From: an uncultured Alphaproteobacteria bacterium
GTDB lineage: Bacteria; Pseudomonadota; Alphaproteobacteria; Rhodobacterales; Rhodobacteraceae
Assembly: GCA_902524845.1 (NCBI GenBank)
Contig: CABZEW010000013.1
Coordinates: 1 to 52,306 of the forward strand
Length of the DNA: 52,306 bases
Direction of reading: 5' to 3'
Shown: one piece after another, positions 16,965 to 25,987 of the stretch
How positions within the stretch are numbered: position 1 is the stretch's first letter
How the letters are laid out: the number at the start of each line of letters is the position of its first letter
Translations under genes and position numbers: made by a program
Notes under the pieces: generated by a model
The model's database searches: none
The model's input: the letters and a program-made list of their open reading frames with translations, nothing else
What the model was told of the DNA's origin: nothing

Positions 16965-19900
16965 GTGGAACGAGATGCAAACCCATCATTATTTGGGTCC
17001 TTTTTTGGTTATTTTATAGCGCATAGCACCATAGCCAACTTGGTTTTGGTTTTGGTTATTGTTTTGGGTTTTTTTTCGATAAGTAAATTGAGGACCCAAT
17101 TTTTCCCTGACGTTGTTATAGAAACAATCAGCCTAGGTGTAAATTGGCCAGGTGCGGGTGCAGAGGACTTAGATTCTGGGGTGGTAGGCTATCTCGAGCC
17201 CAGTTTGTTAGAGTTAGAAGGTGTAGAGAAGATAGTATCGCGTTCCTATGAAGGGGTATCGAGAATAACCATTGATTTTGTATCCAACTGGGATATGAAT
17301 AAGGCATTTGAAGACGTCAAGTTAGCTGTAGAAGAAGCTCAAAATTTACCTGATGAAATAGACGAGATAGAGGTCAAGAGGAGGGCATGGAGAGATCGAG
17401 TGACGAATATCGTTTTTTCTGGTCCCTTTACCGTTGAACAGTTAGAAAAATATTCAAACGAATTCTTACAACTTCTTTATAGTGAGGGAATTGCCAAAAC
17501 TACTTCCCGTGGTGGAATTGAGCCAGTTGTTAGGGTAGTAGTGCCAGAAATTAGCCTCCTAAAGAATAACTTAACCCTTCGTGAATTATCAAACGCGGTT
17601 AGTGCGGGGGCTTCAAGTAGACCGGCAGGTGAAACAAATGATGGGCTCGCTAGATTAAAGGCTGGATCTGAAAAAACACGACAAGTAGATCTGGCAGAAA
17701 TAACTGCAAAAACGACATCAAGTGGTGAAAGCATAAAACTTGGGGATATTAGCGTAATCAGCATCGATGAAGCCCCCACAGTAGAATTCTTTAAAGGCAA
17801 TAATCCTGCAATAATTACAAGAGTGGATAGAGGTTCACAGGGAGACGCTATTGAAATTCAAGAAAAGGTAGAAACTTTAATAGAAGAATTTCAGTTGAAC
17901 ATGCCTGAGACACTTATCATTGAGTTGTCTGGAACACGGACGGAGGCAATAAAAAACAGGCTCAACATATTAATATCGAATGGAGTGGTTGGGTTAATCC
18001 TTGTCTTATTTTTTCTTTTTTTGTTTCTAAATGCAGAAACGGCGCTTTGGGTTGCTGTCGGAATTCCAGCTGCGCTTTTTGCTTCCTTTGGCTTTATGTA
18101 CCTTTTAGGTATTTCTATCAATATGATTTCACTTTTTGCATTGATAATCTGCTTGGGAATTGTAGTGGACGATGCAATTGTTGTAGCTGAACACGCCGAT
18201 TACCGTGCTTCGTCATTAAGAGAAGATCCATATAACGCAGCTAAAAACGCCGCGACATTTATGGGACTACCAGTTTTAACAGCCACTATCACGACCATTT
18301 TGGCTTTCAGTGGTTTAGTCCTTATTGGTGGTAGGTTTGGTTCACTGATTGCTGATATTCCATACACAGTTATATTGGTATTGCTTGCATCCCTATTAGA
18401 GTGTTTTATCATTCTTCCAAATCATATGTTTCATAGCCTTAAAAGTAGTGCAAAGCGCGATAGGTGGTATAATGCACCAAATAGGAAATTTAATGAAAAG
18501 TTTGAAACTTTTAAAAAACAGTATTTTAGAAACTTTATAAAACTAAATTTACAGTATCGATATCTTAGTTTGGTTTTTATGCTGTCTCTTCTGTTTTGCT
18601 CTATTAGTTTATTAGTATCAGGTGATGTTAAGTGGAGATTTTGGAATCCGCCAGAGATCGGGCGTTTAACAGCTAACATTGCGATGGTTTCTGGGGCCGA
18701 ACGGAAAGATACTTTGGTTATGCTTCGAGAATTGGAAAGAGCAAATAAAAAAGTATCTGAGGGATTTGAAAAAGAAAACGGCAGAAACCCAATCACTTTT
18801 CAAATTAGCCAGGTTGGTGGAAACGAAGGTCGTGGTATCGCGGGAGCTGAGAATAAAGACAAAGATTTGCTAGGATCTTTTACGATAGAGTTAATTGATG
18901 CTGATTTAAGGCCATATTCATCATTTACGTATCTTGCAGCTCTTCAAGATGAAGTGAATAAAAGTCCTCTTCTAGAAACCATTAGCTTTCGGAGGTGGGG
19001 GTCTGGCCCCGGAGGAGACGGTATTTCTATAAATTTGGCTGCATCAGATACAAAAAATTTAAAAGAAGCAGCGGAACAGTTAAAAGCGTCCCTTGCACCC
19101 TATGAGGAAATTTCTGCTTTAGAGGATACTCAAGGATATGACAAAACAGAGTATATTGTCACTCTGACAGACAGAGGTAAGAAACTAGGTTACACAATCG
19201 ATAGCATCGGCAGGCAGCTATCAGATAGATTGAATGGTATTGAGTCAGTGACCTTTCTAAAAGGTAATAAAACTGGAAAAATAATAACGGAGTTAGCTAA
19301 AGAGGATTTAAAAGGTGATTTCATCTACAACTCAAAGGTGAGGAGTACTAATGGGAATTATGGAAGTCTATCAGATATTGTAGAAATCAAGGCGCAGTAT
19401 GGATTTTCATCAGTAACTAGGGAAGATGGGCAAAAGATTATAACAGTTACAGGACAGCTCTCCGAAGAAGATCCAGAGCAAGCAGAACTCGTAAAAGATA
19501 GGATAACAAGTGAAATTTTGCCGGCAATCGAAGAAGGGTTTGGTGTCGTTAGTAGCGTTACTGGTTTAGCAGAACAGGAACGTAGGTTTTTAAATGAAGC
19601 ACTGATTGCCTTTCTATTATGCGTTTTGGGAATTTATTTGACTTTAGCATGGGTCTTTGCAAGCTGGTCTAGACCAATGGTTATAATGCTTATAATCCCT
19701 TTTGGGTTAATTGGTGCGCTTTGGGGCCACTATGTTTATGGTATAGCTTTATCGATGTTTAGTATTATTGGACTAATTGGAATGACGGGAATTATTATAA
19801 ATGACTCTATTGTACTGATCGCTACTTTTAATGAATATAAGAAAAAAATGGATAATATTGGAGCCATTGTAAAAGCTACATGTGACAGATTAAGACCAAT

Positions 19901-20330
19901 TCTTTTGACAACACTAACAACAGTTTTTGGACTGGCACCGTTATTATTCGAACAATCAAGAGATGCGCAGTTTTTAAAGCCAACTGTTATTACTTTAGTT
20001 TTTGGTTTGGGTTTTGGAATGCTAATTTTGCTAATAATTGTACCGGTTTTTATTGCAGTACAGCACGACGTTTATAGTTACTACAAATCTTTCATAAGGC
20101 TTCTTGTTTCAGTTAGGCTTAATAGGCAGAATGGATGGAAAAACTTAATTTATATTTTCACTTTCCTTTTGGGCGTATTGGCTCTTATTTTTACCCAAAT
20201 TCTATTTTCCCTTGAATATTTCTTTATCTTTTTTACTGCTTTTGTATGCGTAGGGTTGTTTTACATTTGGTACGTGTTTATCAAACAACTTCAAGACAAA
20301 GTCTTTTTATTTCGAAAGCCAACACTTTAA
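16965..20330 (+). CDS. RND family efflux pump inner-membrane subunit (AcrB-like)
   Basis: Proton-driven trimeric exporter; 1121 residues, longer than the usual 1030-1060. The first transmembrane helix is followed by the porter loop, then the membrane block with LVLFFLFLFLNAETALWVAVG and LGIVVDDAIVVAEH, which carries the proton-relay Asp pair. The second porter domain and second membrane block (GMTGIIINDSIVLIATF) follow. After the normal last helix there are about 75 extra residues with two further hydrophobic segments. GTG start, cotranscribed with the adaptor. Substrate not predictable. Confidence 0.92.
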   Translation: MERDANPSLFGSFFGYFIAHSTIANLVLVLVIVLGFFSISKLRTQFFPDVVIETISLGVNWPGAGAEDLDSGVVGYLEPSLLELEGVEKIVSRSYEGVSRITIDFVSNWDMNKAFEDVKLAVEEAQNLPDEIDEIEVKRRAWRDRVTNIVFSGPFTVEQLEKYSNEFLQLLYSEGIAKTTSRGGIEPVVRVVVPEISLLKNNLTLRELSNAVSAGASSRPAGETNDGLARLKAGSEKTRQVDLAEITAKTTSSGESIKLGDISVISIDEAPTVEFFKGNNPAIITRVDRGSQGDAIEIQEKVETLIEEFQLNMPETLIIELSGTRTEAIKNRLNILISNGVVGLILVLFFLFLFLNAETALWVAVGIPAALFASFGFMYLLGISINMISLFALIICLGIVVDDAIVVAEHADYRASSLREDPYNAAKNAATFMGLPVLTATITTILAFSGLVLIGGRFGSLIADIPYTVILVLLASLLECFIILPNHMFHSLKSSAKRDRWYNAPNRKFNEKFETFKKQYFRNFIKLNLQYRYLSLVFMLSLLFCSISLLVSGDVKWRFWNPPEIGRLTANIAMVSGAERKDTLVMLRELERANKKVSEGFEKENGRNPITFQISQVGGNEGRGIAGAENKDKDLLGSFTIELIDADLRPYSSFTYLAALQDEVNKSPLLETISFRRWGSGPGGDGISINLAASDTKNLKEAAEQLKASLAPYEEISALEDTQGYDKTEYIVTLTDRGKKLGYTIDSIGRQLSDRLNGIESVTFLKGNKTGKIITELAKEDLKGDFIYNSKVRSTNGNYGSLSDIVEIKAQYGFSSVTREDGQKIITVTGQLSEEDPEQAELVKDRITSEILPAIEEGFGVVSSVTGLAEQERRFLNEALIAFLLCVLGIYLTLAWVFASWSRPMVIMLIIPFGLIGALWGHYVYGIALSMFSIIGLIGMTGIIINDSIVLIATFNEYKKKMDNIGAIVKATCDRLRPILLTTLTTVFGLAPLLFEQSRDAQFLKPTVITLVFGLGFGMLILLIIVPVFIAVQHDVYSYYKSFIRLLVSVRLNRQNGWKNLIYIFTFLLGVLALIFTQILFSLEYFFIFFTAFVCVGLFYIWYVFIKQLQDKVFLFRKPTL

Positions 20331-20337
20331 AAAGGTA

Positions 20338-21123
20338 TTAATAGTGGCAACCGACAGTTCTTTTAGCTATACGATTATCTAAATATAAAAGAGAAAAGTT
20401 TTCCAAAACTAGCTTATTTTCTGCAGACCCTTCTAGTTTAAGTACTGCCTCCACCCTACCAAAGTCCGGATAAAATGACTGTGTCTCAATTGTCCACGAG
20501 ATTCCCTCATAATCAACCAATACGCCAGTTACCGTTTCACTATTTTTCATAAAATGATTTTCTAAGGTTATTTGGTATTCTTTATCTGTCATTTTCTTTA
20601 TTTTGCATTTATTTAAGCCACCAAAACTTGTTGCCATCGTAATCCTATTTTTCGATTTTAGAAACTTATCAAGAACCAAATAATCAATATCACTTTTATC
20701 ACTTATTTTTAGAGTTTTATTTTGGACAATACAGGCGCTCTTACAAATGCCGAAAGAAATATCCAAGTGTAAATACATACTCTTTCTCCCATCAATTTTC
20801 TCGAATTTCACTGGCAGTAAAAGATCATCATCGTATCCAAGATAAGTAAAATTTTTGGGACCCAATTTTTTTGGATACGGCCAGGAAACATCAAACGACT
20901 TTAAATTTTGTTTCTTTAATACTTTTATAATAGGAGTAAATCCATTTGGTCCAGGAAACTTCCAGTATGTATTCCAACCATCAGGAAACGCTATGCTAAT
21001 AGCCCCATTTATTGGGTTGTCTTTTGAAAAAATATGGTATTCCATAGTCGCCTGAGAAAAACTTGGTTTGAGCAATGTCAAACTATAGAAAATTCCAATT
21101 AAAATGAAGATTAATTTCAACAC
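20338..21123 (-). CDS. Periplasmic protein with DsbD N-terminal-like domain
   Basis: 261 residues with a signal peptide (hydrophobic stretch about 3-20, likely cleaved after PSFSQA). The body matches the DsbD-N/DsbC-N immunoglobulin-like domain: IAFPDGWNTYWKFPGPNG, WPYPKKLG, and the redox pair Cys-x3-Cys in FGICKSACIV. It has no membrane block and no thioredoxin domain, so it is a stand-alone domain that may receive electrons from a CcdA-like protein coded elsewhere. GTG start (TTG one codon later). Divergent from yqgE by 68 bases. Confidence 0.8.
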   Translation of the reverse strand: MLKLIFILIGIFYSLTLLKPSFSQATMEYHIFSKDNPINGAISIAFPDGWNTYWKFPGPNGFTPIIKVLKKQNLKSFDVSWPYPKKLGPKNFTYLGYDDDLLLPVKFEKIDGRKSMYLHLDISFGICKSACIVQNKTLKISDKSDIDYLVLDKFLKSKNRITMATSFGGLNKCKIKKMTDKEYQITLENHFMKNSETVTGVLVDYEGISWTIETQSFYPDFGRVEAVLKLEGSAENKLVLENFSLLYLDNRIAKRTVGCHY

Positions 21124-21191
21124 AATTTTTTACTCCAAATAGAAACTTGATTAAGTTTATGCATATTTTTTTTTTCAATCTATAGTTAAGA

Positions 21192-21758
21192 ATGTTAAAT
21201 GAAAAATATAAAGGAAAGTTGCTGATTTCCTCGCCAGAAATCGCTGGCGACCTTTTTGATAAGAGCGTTATACTCATATGTGAACACGACGCCAATGGTA
21301 CGATGGGGTTCATTGTAAACAAGCCTCTTGAAGATGTTAGCTTGGCGATTATTTGGGATAACTTAGGTTATGAGAAAAAAAATCTACAGCTCGCTAATGA
21401 AAATGTGTTCATTGGAGGACCGCTTGCGTCAAATGCTATGTTTGTGATTCATTCTCCAGAGTACTTTATAGATAAAAAAACTATTAAAGTTTGTAAAGAG
21501 GTCTCTGTTACGGGTATTAAAGAAATCACTGACGATATCCAGAAAGGACAAGGGCCTAGAAAAGTGCTATTTTCGCTTGGTTATTCTGGCTGGGCTCCAG
21601 GGCAATTAGACGATGAAATTATGAGAGACAGTTGGTTTGTATCTGAAAAAATTGAAAATCTAATTTTCTGTGATGATTATCAATCAAAGTGGAGCAAGGC
21701 CCTTTTTCTTATAGGAATTGATCCCTCTAAATTATCGTCATATGCAGGATCTTCATGA
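21192..21758 (+). CDS. YqgE/AlgH family protein (UPF0301)
   Basis: 188 residues, the normal family length. Diagnostic blocks are LLISSPEIAGDLFDKSVILICEHDANGTMGFIVNKPL, split here by function as the ligand-pocket core, NVFIGGPL, and LFSLGYSGWAPGQLDDEI with DSWFV. The biochemical role is not settled; it has been linked to regulation and redox signalling in some proteobacteria. ATG start. It converges with the Sua5-type gene, stop to stop, with 6 bases between. Next to a DsbD-like gene, an order seen in related genomes. Confidence 0.9.
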   Translation: MLNEKYKGKLLISSPEIAGDLFDKSVILICEHDANGTMGFIVNKPLEDVSLAIIWDNLGYEKKNLQLANENVFIGGPLASNAMFVIHSPEYFIDKKTIKVCKEVSVTGIKEITDDIQKGQGPRKVLFSLGYSGWAPGQLDDEIMRDSWFVSEKIENLIFCDDYQSKWSKALFLIGIDPSKLSSYAGSS

Positions 21759-21764
21759 ATCTGG

Positions 21765-22718
21765 CTATTTCTCTGCAGCGCGCAGTAACCGATCATTTAT
21801 TGCTGCTCCTAAGCCATAAGATGGTATCGGTGCTACCTTTATTGGAATTCCGCCTTTATCTTTGCTCAAACGATCTAAAATATGAAGAAAAGAGAAAAGG
21901 TTTTTTGCTGCCTCTGCTAGGTTTTTCGACTTACTTAATGTTAATCCATCAATTTCTTTTGGGTGAGGACCAAAACTCAAAAAAATATCTCCTTCAATAG
22001 GTTTTGTTTGGTTTAAATATAACTCTGTGTCTGGAGAGTAGTGTTTTAATAATTGTCCTGGACTTTTTACTTGCTTCGTTATTCCTAAATTAAAGGCTAT
22101 TTCATAGCCTAAGAAGCTATTTATTTCGTCTAGCGAAATATTGCCAGGCCTAAGAATACAAGGTCTTCCTATTGAACAGTCGACTACAGTGCTCTCAAGC
22201 CCTAAGTCGGCATTACCTCCATCAAGAAGAGCATCGATGCTATTTTTTAATTTGGCCGATACATCTTTAGGGCTTGTGCACGTAAGCTTACCAGAGATAT
22301 TTGCCGAAGGCGCGGCTATAGGCCTATCTAACTCCATTATCAATTTTTGAGCGATAATATTACTTGGACACCTTAAAGCTATAGTTTCTAGACCGGCAGT
22401 TGCCGACTCGACGACATCTGATTTTTTCTTTTTTATTATTATGGTTAAGGGCCCTGGCCAATAGTTACGCGCAAGTTTTTCTGCTAAGTCGTTAAAAACT
22501 CCATATTCCTTTGCCATATCATAGCTAGATACATGAATAATCAGTGGGTTGGAAATCGGGCGTCTTTTAATTTTGTATACTTTAGTAACAGCTGCATTTG
22601 AAAAAGCATTTGCACCAAGCCCGTAAACAGTTTCCGTCGGAAAAGCAACTGTACCATTACCTTTTAAAATCTCTGCAGCTACTTTTATACCTTTAAAGCT
22701 ATTTTTAATTATCTTCAT
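21765..22718 (-). CDS. L-threonylcarbamoyladenylate synthase (Sua5 type)
   Basis: Makes threonylcarbamoyl-AMP for the t6A37 modification of ANN-decoding tRNAs. 317 residues: a YrdC domain at the N-terminus (GTVAFPTETVYGLGANAF, KIKRRPISNPLIIHV, PIAAPSANISGKLTCT, STVVDCS) and a C-terminal Sua5 domain joined by the linker SPGQLLKHYSPDT, the conserved lid that covers the active site. This makes it the long Sua5 form rather than TsaC. ATG start. Convergent with yqgE. Confidence 0.92.
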   Translation of the reverse strand: MKIIKNSFKGIKVAAEILKGNGTVAFPTETVYGLGANAFSNAAVTKVYKIKRRPISNPLIIHVSSYDMAKEYGVFNDLAEKLARNYWPGPLTIIIKKKKSDVVESATAGLETIALRCPSNIIAQKLIMELDRPIAAPSANISGKLTCTSPKDVSAKLKNSIDALLDGGNADLGLESTVVDCSIGRPCILRPGNISLDEINSFLGYEIAFNLGITKQVKSPGQLLKHYSPDTELYLNQTKPIEGDIFLSFGPHPKEIDGLTLSKSKNLAEAAKNLFSFLHILDRLSKDKGGIPIKVAPIPSYGLGAAINDRLLRAAEK

Positions 22719-22774
22719 TTGGACAATATGACATGTTGATTTGTAAAGGTTTAGATACTAGAGTTCACATATTA

Positions 22775-22786
22775 AATCAATTGATT
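22775..22786. repeat. 12-base palindrome upstream of acyl-CoA dehydrogenase
   Basis: AATCAATTGATT is a perfect palindrome ending 15 bases before the acyl-CoA dehydrogenase start, in an 83-base divergent gap shared with the Sua5-type gene. It could be an operator for a dimeric regulator. Such AT-rich palindromes also arise by chance. Confidence 0.3.
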
Positions 22787-22801
22787 AAAGAATACTAAAG
22801 A

Positions 22802-24541
22802 ATGAATTACATTGCCCCTGTAGATGAAACAAAGTTTTGGCTAAATGAGGTACTGAACGCCAAAAGGCTATTTTCTGGTTCAAATTTTCATGGTTTCAAG
22901 AATGAGGACTTAAACTTGGTTCTTAGTGAGGCTGCTAAAATAACATCAGAAAGCATTTATCCTCTCAATCAGAAATCTGACCAAATCCCCGCGAAGTTAG
23001 AAAACGGAGTATGTAGAACGACGCCAGGTTTTAAGAATGCATATGAGCTCTTGATCCAAGGTGGATGGGCAGGGATCTCAGGTAGTCCGAAATACGGAGG
23101 AATGGGTTTGCCATCTACAGTCACAAGTTGCTTCAACGAATATTTTGGCAGTGCATGTCTTTCTTTTTCGTTGCTGTTTTTAATGAATCAGGGCCAGATT
23201 GATGCTCTTGAAAATCATGCCAGTGAGCATATTAAAAAAATCTTTTTACCTAAATTGAATTCTGGGGAGTGGACTGGTACGATGAACTTAACAGAACCTC
23301 AAGCGGGTTCCGATGTTGGTGCACTAACCACAAGAGCTGAGAAATATAATGATGAGTGTTTTTTGATCACCGGCCAGAAGATATACATTAGCTGGGGTGA
23401 ACATGACTTATCGAGTAATATATGTCATTTGGTTCTGGCCAGATTACCTGGGTCTCCAAAAGGATCAAAAGGTGTTTCCCTTTTTATCGTACCAAAGTAT
23501 ATCCAAAATGAAGAAGACGAATGGCTTTTAGAAAATAACGTCAAGGCGATTTCGCTTGAAAAGAAAATGGGTATGCACGGATCTCCTACAGCTGTGATTG
23601 AATACAGACAATCGAAAGGTTGGTTGGTTGGAGAAGAAAATGCCGGACTACATGCAATGTTTACGATGATGAATAATGCAAGGTTGGGAGTTGGAATAGA
23701 GGGCTTGTCGCAGTGTGAACTAGCCACACAGAAAGCTCTAGAATTTGCAAAAACACGAAAACAGGGCTATGCAAAAATTGATAATGGGAAGGGTGTTATT
23801 CTAGATCATCCAGACGTGAGAAGAATGCTAATAACTATGAAAGCCCTATCGGCTGCTGTCAGAGCTTTATGTCTAGACGCGGCACTCTCTTTGGATCTTT
23901 CTAAGTCAAATGACAAGCAAGTTGCTAGTAAAGAGAATGTAAGGGCCTCTTTTCTAATTCCCATAGCTAAGGCCTTTTCAACAGATATTGGTTGTAGAGT
24001 AGCCGATATTGGTATCCAAGTGCATGGAGGGATGGGTTATGTAGAAGAAACAGGCGTAGCACAGGTTTTACGCGATGTCAGAGTTACTGCGATTTATGAG
24101 GGGACTAATGGTATTCAGGCTATTGATCTAATTGGAAGAAAATTGTCTGATAATGGCAAAGCCGCTGATGGCCTTATCGACGAGATTAAAATAACGTTAG
24201 GCGAGTGTTACGATAATGCAGATCAACAAATCAAAGATATGGGCAAAAGGTTGTCTAGATCCTTGGAATGTTTAGAAATCAGCTTACGTTGGATGCTAAA
24301 GCAGGAAGATTTCAATGAGAGACTTTCTGGTGCAACACCATTTTTAAAGGCCTTTGGACTAATTTTAGGCGCCAATTATCTGGTTAAGGCAGCAATCAAG
24401 GCAAGCTCATCAGACAGAAAATCATTGGCTCATTTTTACTGTTTAAATATACTACCAGAAATGGAAGCCTACGGACTTATGAGTCAAAGTGGCAAAGACT
24501 CGCTTTATGATTTTAGCGATAAGTTTTTTGGGTTTTCTTAA
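22802..24541 (+). CDS. Acyl-CoA dehydrogenase, long form (DmdC-like)
   Basis: FAD enzyme of 579 residues, about 200 longer than standard acyl-CoA dehydrogenases because of an N-terminal extension and a C-terminal helical domain, the layout of the 3-methylmercaptopropionyl-CoA dehydrogenase DmdC group. Marks: MNLTEPQAGSDVGALTTRA (FAD), GQKIYISWGEHD, QVHGGMGYVEETGVAQ, and IYEGTNGIQAIDLIGRK, whose Glu is the catalytic base. DMSP-derived substrates are possible in a marine organism, but other acyl-CoAs fit equally and no other dmd gene is nearby. The MBL hydrolase follows after 2 bases. Confidence 0.85.
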   Translation: MNYIAPVDETKFWLNEVLNAKRLFSGSNFHGFKNEDLNLVLSEAAKITSESIYPLNQKSDQIPAKLENGVCRTTPGFKNAYELLIQGGWAGISGSPKYGGMGLPSTVTSCFNEYFGSACLSFSLLFLMNQGQIDALENHASEHIKKIFLPKLNSGEWTGTMNLTEPQAGSDVGALTTRAEKYNDECFLITGQKIYISWGEHDLSSNICHLVLARLPGSPKGSKGVSLFIVPKYIQNEEDEWLLENNVKAISLEKKMGMHGSPTAVIEYRQSKGWLVGEENAGLHAMFTMMNNARLGVGIEGLSQCELATQKALEFAKTRKQGYAKIDNGKGVILDHPDVRRMLITMKALSAAVRALCLDAALSLDLSKSNDKQVASKENVRASFLIPIAKAFSTDIGCRVADIGIQVHGGMGYVEETGVAQVLRDVRVTAIYEGTNGIQAIDLIGRKLSDNGKAADGLIDEIKITLGECYDNADQQIKDMGKRLSRSLECLEISLRWMLKQEDFNERLSGATPFLKAFGLILGANYLVKAAIKASSSDRKSLAHFYCLNILPEMEAYGLMSQSGKDSLYDFSDKFFGFS

Positions 24542-24543
24542 TA

Positions 24544-25584
24544 ATGAAAAAGATAGAGTTTGTATTTCAGGAAAACCCTGAAACTGGAAAACTATACGAA
24601 ATTACCGAAGGAGTGTTTTGGTTTCCAATGCCCCTACCTATGATGGGACCCGACTATGTTAACTGTTACATTCTGGAAGATGGGCAAGAAATAGCTTTAG
24701 TAGACACTGGTGTGAACATGGGAGATTGTAAGAGTATATGGGAAAATATGCTTCTTAGAAATTTTCCAAATAAAAAGGTAAGTAAAATATTTGTTACACA
24801 CCATCACCCCGATCATATTGGCTTGGCGGGATGGCTATGTGAAAAATATAGCACCGAAATGATTTGCTCTCGCACTGCTTATTTGATGGCTAAAATGCTA
24901 TCGCTAGATGTGCACGAAAAGGTCAGTTCAAGTACAGAGCTTTTTTGGAGGCAGGCAGGTATGTCGCGTGAAATGCTGGAAGAAAAACTTAAGGCTAGGC
25001 CTTTTAACTTTGGAGATGGGGTCTCACCATTAGATAAAGGATATATAAGAGTAAGTGAGAACGAAATGACCACCATAAATGGAGTTAACTGGACAGTAAG
25101 AATGGGTAATGGGCATGCTCCCGAGCACGCTACTTTTTGGTCAAACGAACTAAACTTGGTTCTCGCTGGTGATCAGGTTCTAGCTGGAATTTCATCAAAT
25201 TTAGGTGTTTATCCCATGGAGCCAAATGCAGATACAGTAGGTGATTGGATAATCAGCTGTGAAAAATTTTTAGAGGTTGCTAGCGATGCGCACATTGTAT
25301 TGCCTGGCCACGGCCGCCCATTTTCGGGACTTCCGCAAAGACTGGTCCAGCTAATTGAAAATCATAAATCTGCGCTAAAAAGGATTAAGGAAGACTTGAA
25401 AGCTGGACCAAAAACTGCGGTTGAATTGTTCAAAACAATTTTCAAAAGAGATATTAATAAGAGAGAATATATGTTAGCGTTGCATGAGGCTGTAGGACAC
25501 GTTAATCATCTTTGTAAAACTGGACTTGTTAATAGAAATATAAGACAGGATGGTGCTTATATTTATGAAATAAAGAGCAACTAG
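24544..25584 (+). CDS. MBL-fold metallo-hydrolase (LACTB2-like)
   Basis: 346 residues. Metallo-beta-lactamase fold with metal motif THHHPDH (about residue 82), a second ligand region GNGHAPEHATFW, the Asp in LVLAGDQVL and the final His in VLPGHGRPF; a winged-helix-like C-terminal domain follows, as in LACTB2/GloB-like hydrolases. Coupled to the acyl-CoA dehydrogenase (2-base gap), so a hydrolase acting on a CoA thioester or related metabolite is a reasonable inference. A stem-loop with a T-run follows. Confidence 0.85.
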   Translation: MKKIEFVFQENPETGKLYEITEGVFWFPMPLPMMGPDYVNCYILEDGQEIALVDTGVNMGDCKSIWENMLLRNFPNKKVSKIFVTHHHPDHIGLAGWLCEKYSTEMICSRTAYLMAKMLSLDVHEKVSSSTELFWRQAGMSREMLEEKLKARPFNFGDGVSPLDKGYIRVSENEMTTINGVNWTVRMGNGHAPEHATFWSNELNLVLAGDQVLAGISSNLGVYPMEPNADTVGDWIISCEKFLEVASDAHIVLPGHGRPFSGLPQRLVQLIENHKSALKRIKEDLKAGPKTAVELFKTIFKRDINKREYMLALHEAVGHVNHLCKTGLVNRNIRQDGAYIYEIKSN

Positions 25585-25605
25585 TCGCGCAAAAAATTTA
25601 CTTTT

Positions 25606-25633
25606 GGTTTATAAGACTAAACCGCTGTTTTTT
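25606..25633. terminator. Probable bidirectional rho-independent terminator
   Basis: GGTTTA (25606-25611) and TAAACC (25618-25623) form a 6-bp stem with a 6-base loop. On the plus strand a TTTTTT run begins 4 bases later; on the minus strand the stem is followed by AAAAGTAAATTTTTT. It lies between the convergent ends of the MBL hydrolase and rpsU and could serve both. The stem is short and the T-runs are slightly offset. Confidence 0.5.
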
Positions 25634-25690
25634 CTTTATAGCATCCGTTTCGATTTGTTTTTTGATGTCTAGTATTTAAAAGACCGTGAC

Positions 25691-25897
25691 TTACAAAAGA
25701 CCTTCTCTAATCATCTTTTTTCTAGCAAGTTTTCTGGCCCTTCTGACTGCTTCAGCCTTTTCTCGGGCTTTTTTAACTGAAGGCTTTTCAAAGTGCTGCT
25801 TAAGTTTCATTTCCCTAAAAACGCCTTCTCGCTGCAACTTTTTTTTAAGAGCTCTCAAAGCTTGCTCAATATTATTATCTCTAACGTTTACTTGCAC
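25691..25897 (-). CDS. rpsU: 30S ribosomal protein S21
   Basis: 68 residues, full length and very basic at the C-terminus. [20 protein letters not shown] followed by [19 protein letters not shown] is the alphaproteobacterial S21 sequence pattern. GTG start with ATAGGGA about 7 bases upstream. Monocistronic here; divergent from the quinone oxidoreductase by 90 bases. Confidence 0.96.
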   Translation of the reverse strand: MQVNVRDNNIEQALRALKKKLQREGVFREMKLKQHFEKPSVKKAREKAEAVRRARKLARKKMIREGLL

Positions 25898-25987
25898 TCA
25901 TAAATCCCTATAGTTTTGACCATTGTACTTAACAAGACACTTAACGCTTGTCTACAAAAATAGTGACTAAATAGGGAATAATCATAC

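Noticed and set aside
25905-25977. Facing TCCCTAT / ATAGGGA repeats flanking the rpsU/quinone oxidoreductase gap
   Set aside because: Each copy sits where a ribosome-binding site should be for its own gene, which explains the symmetry.
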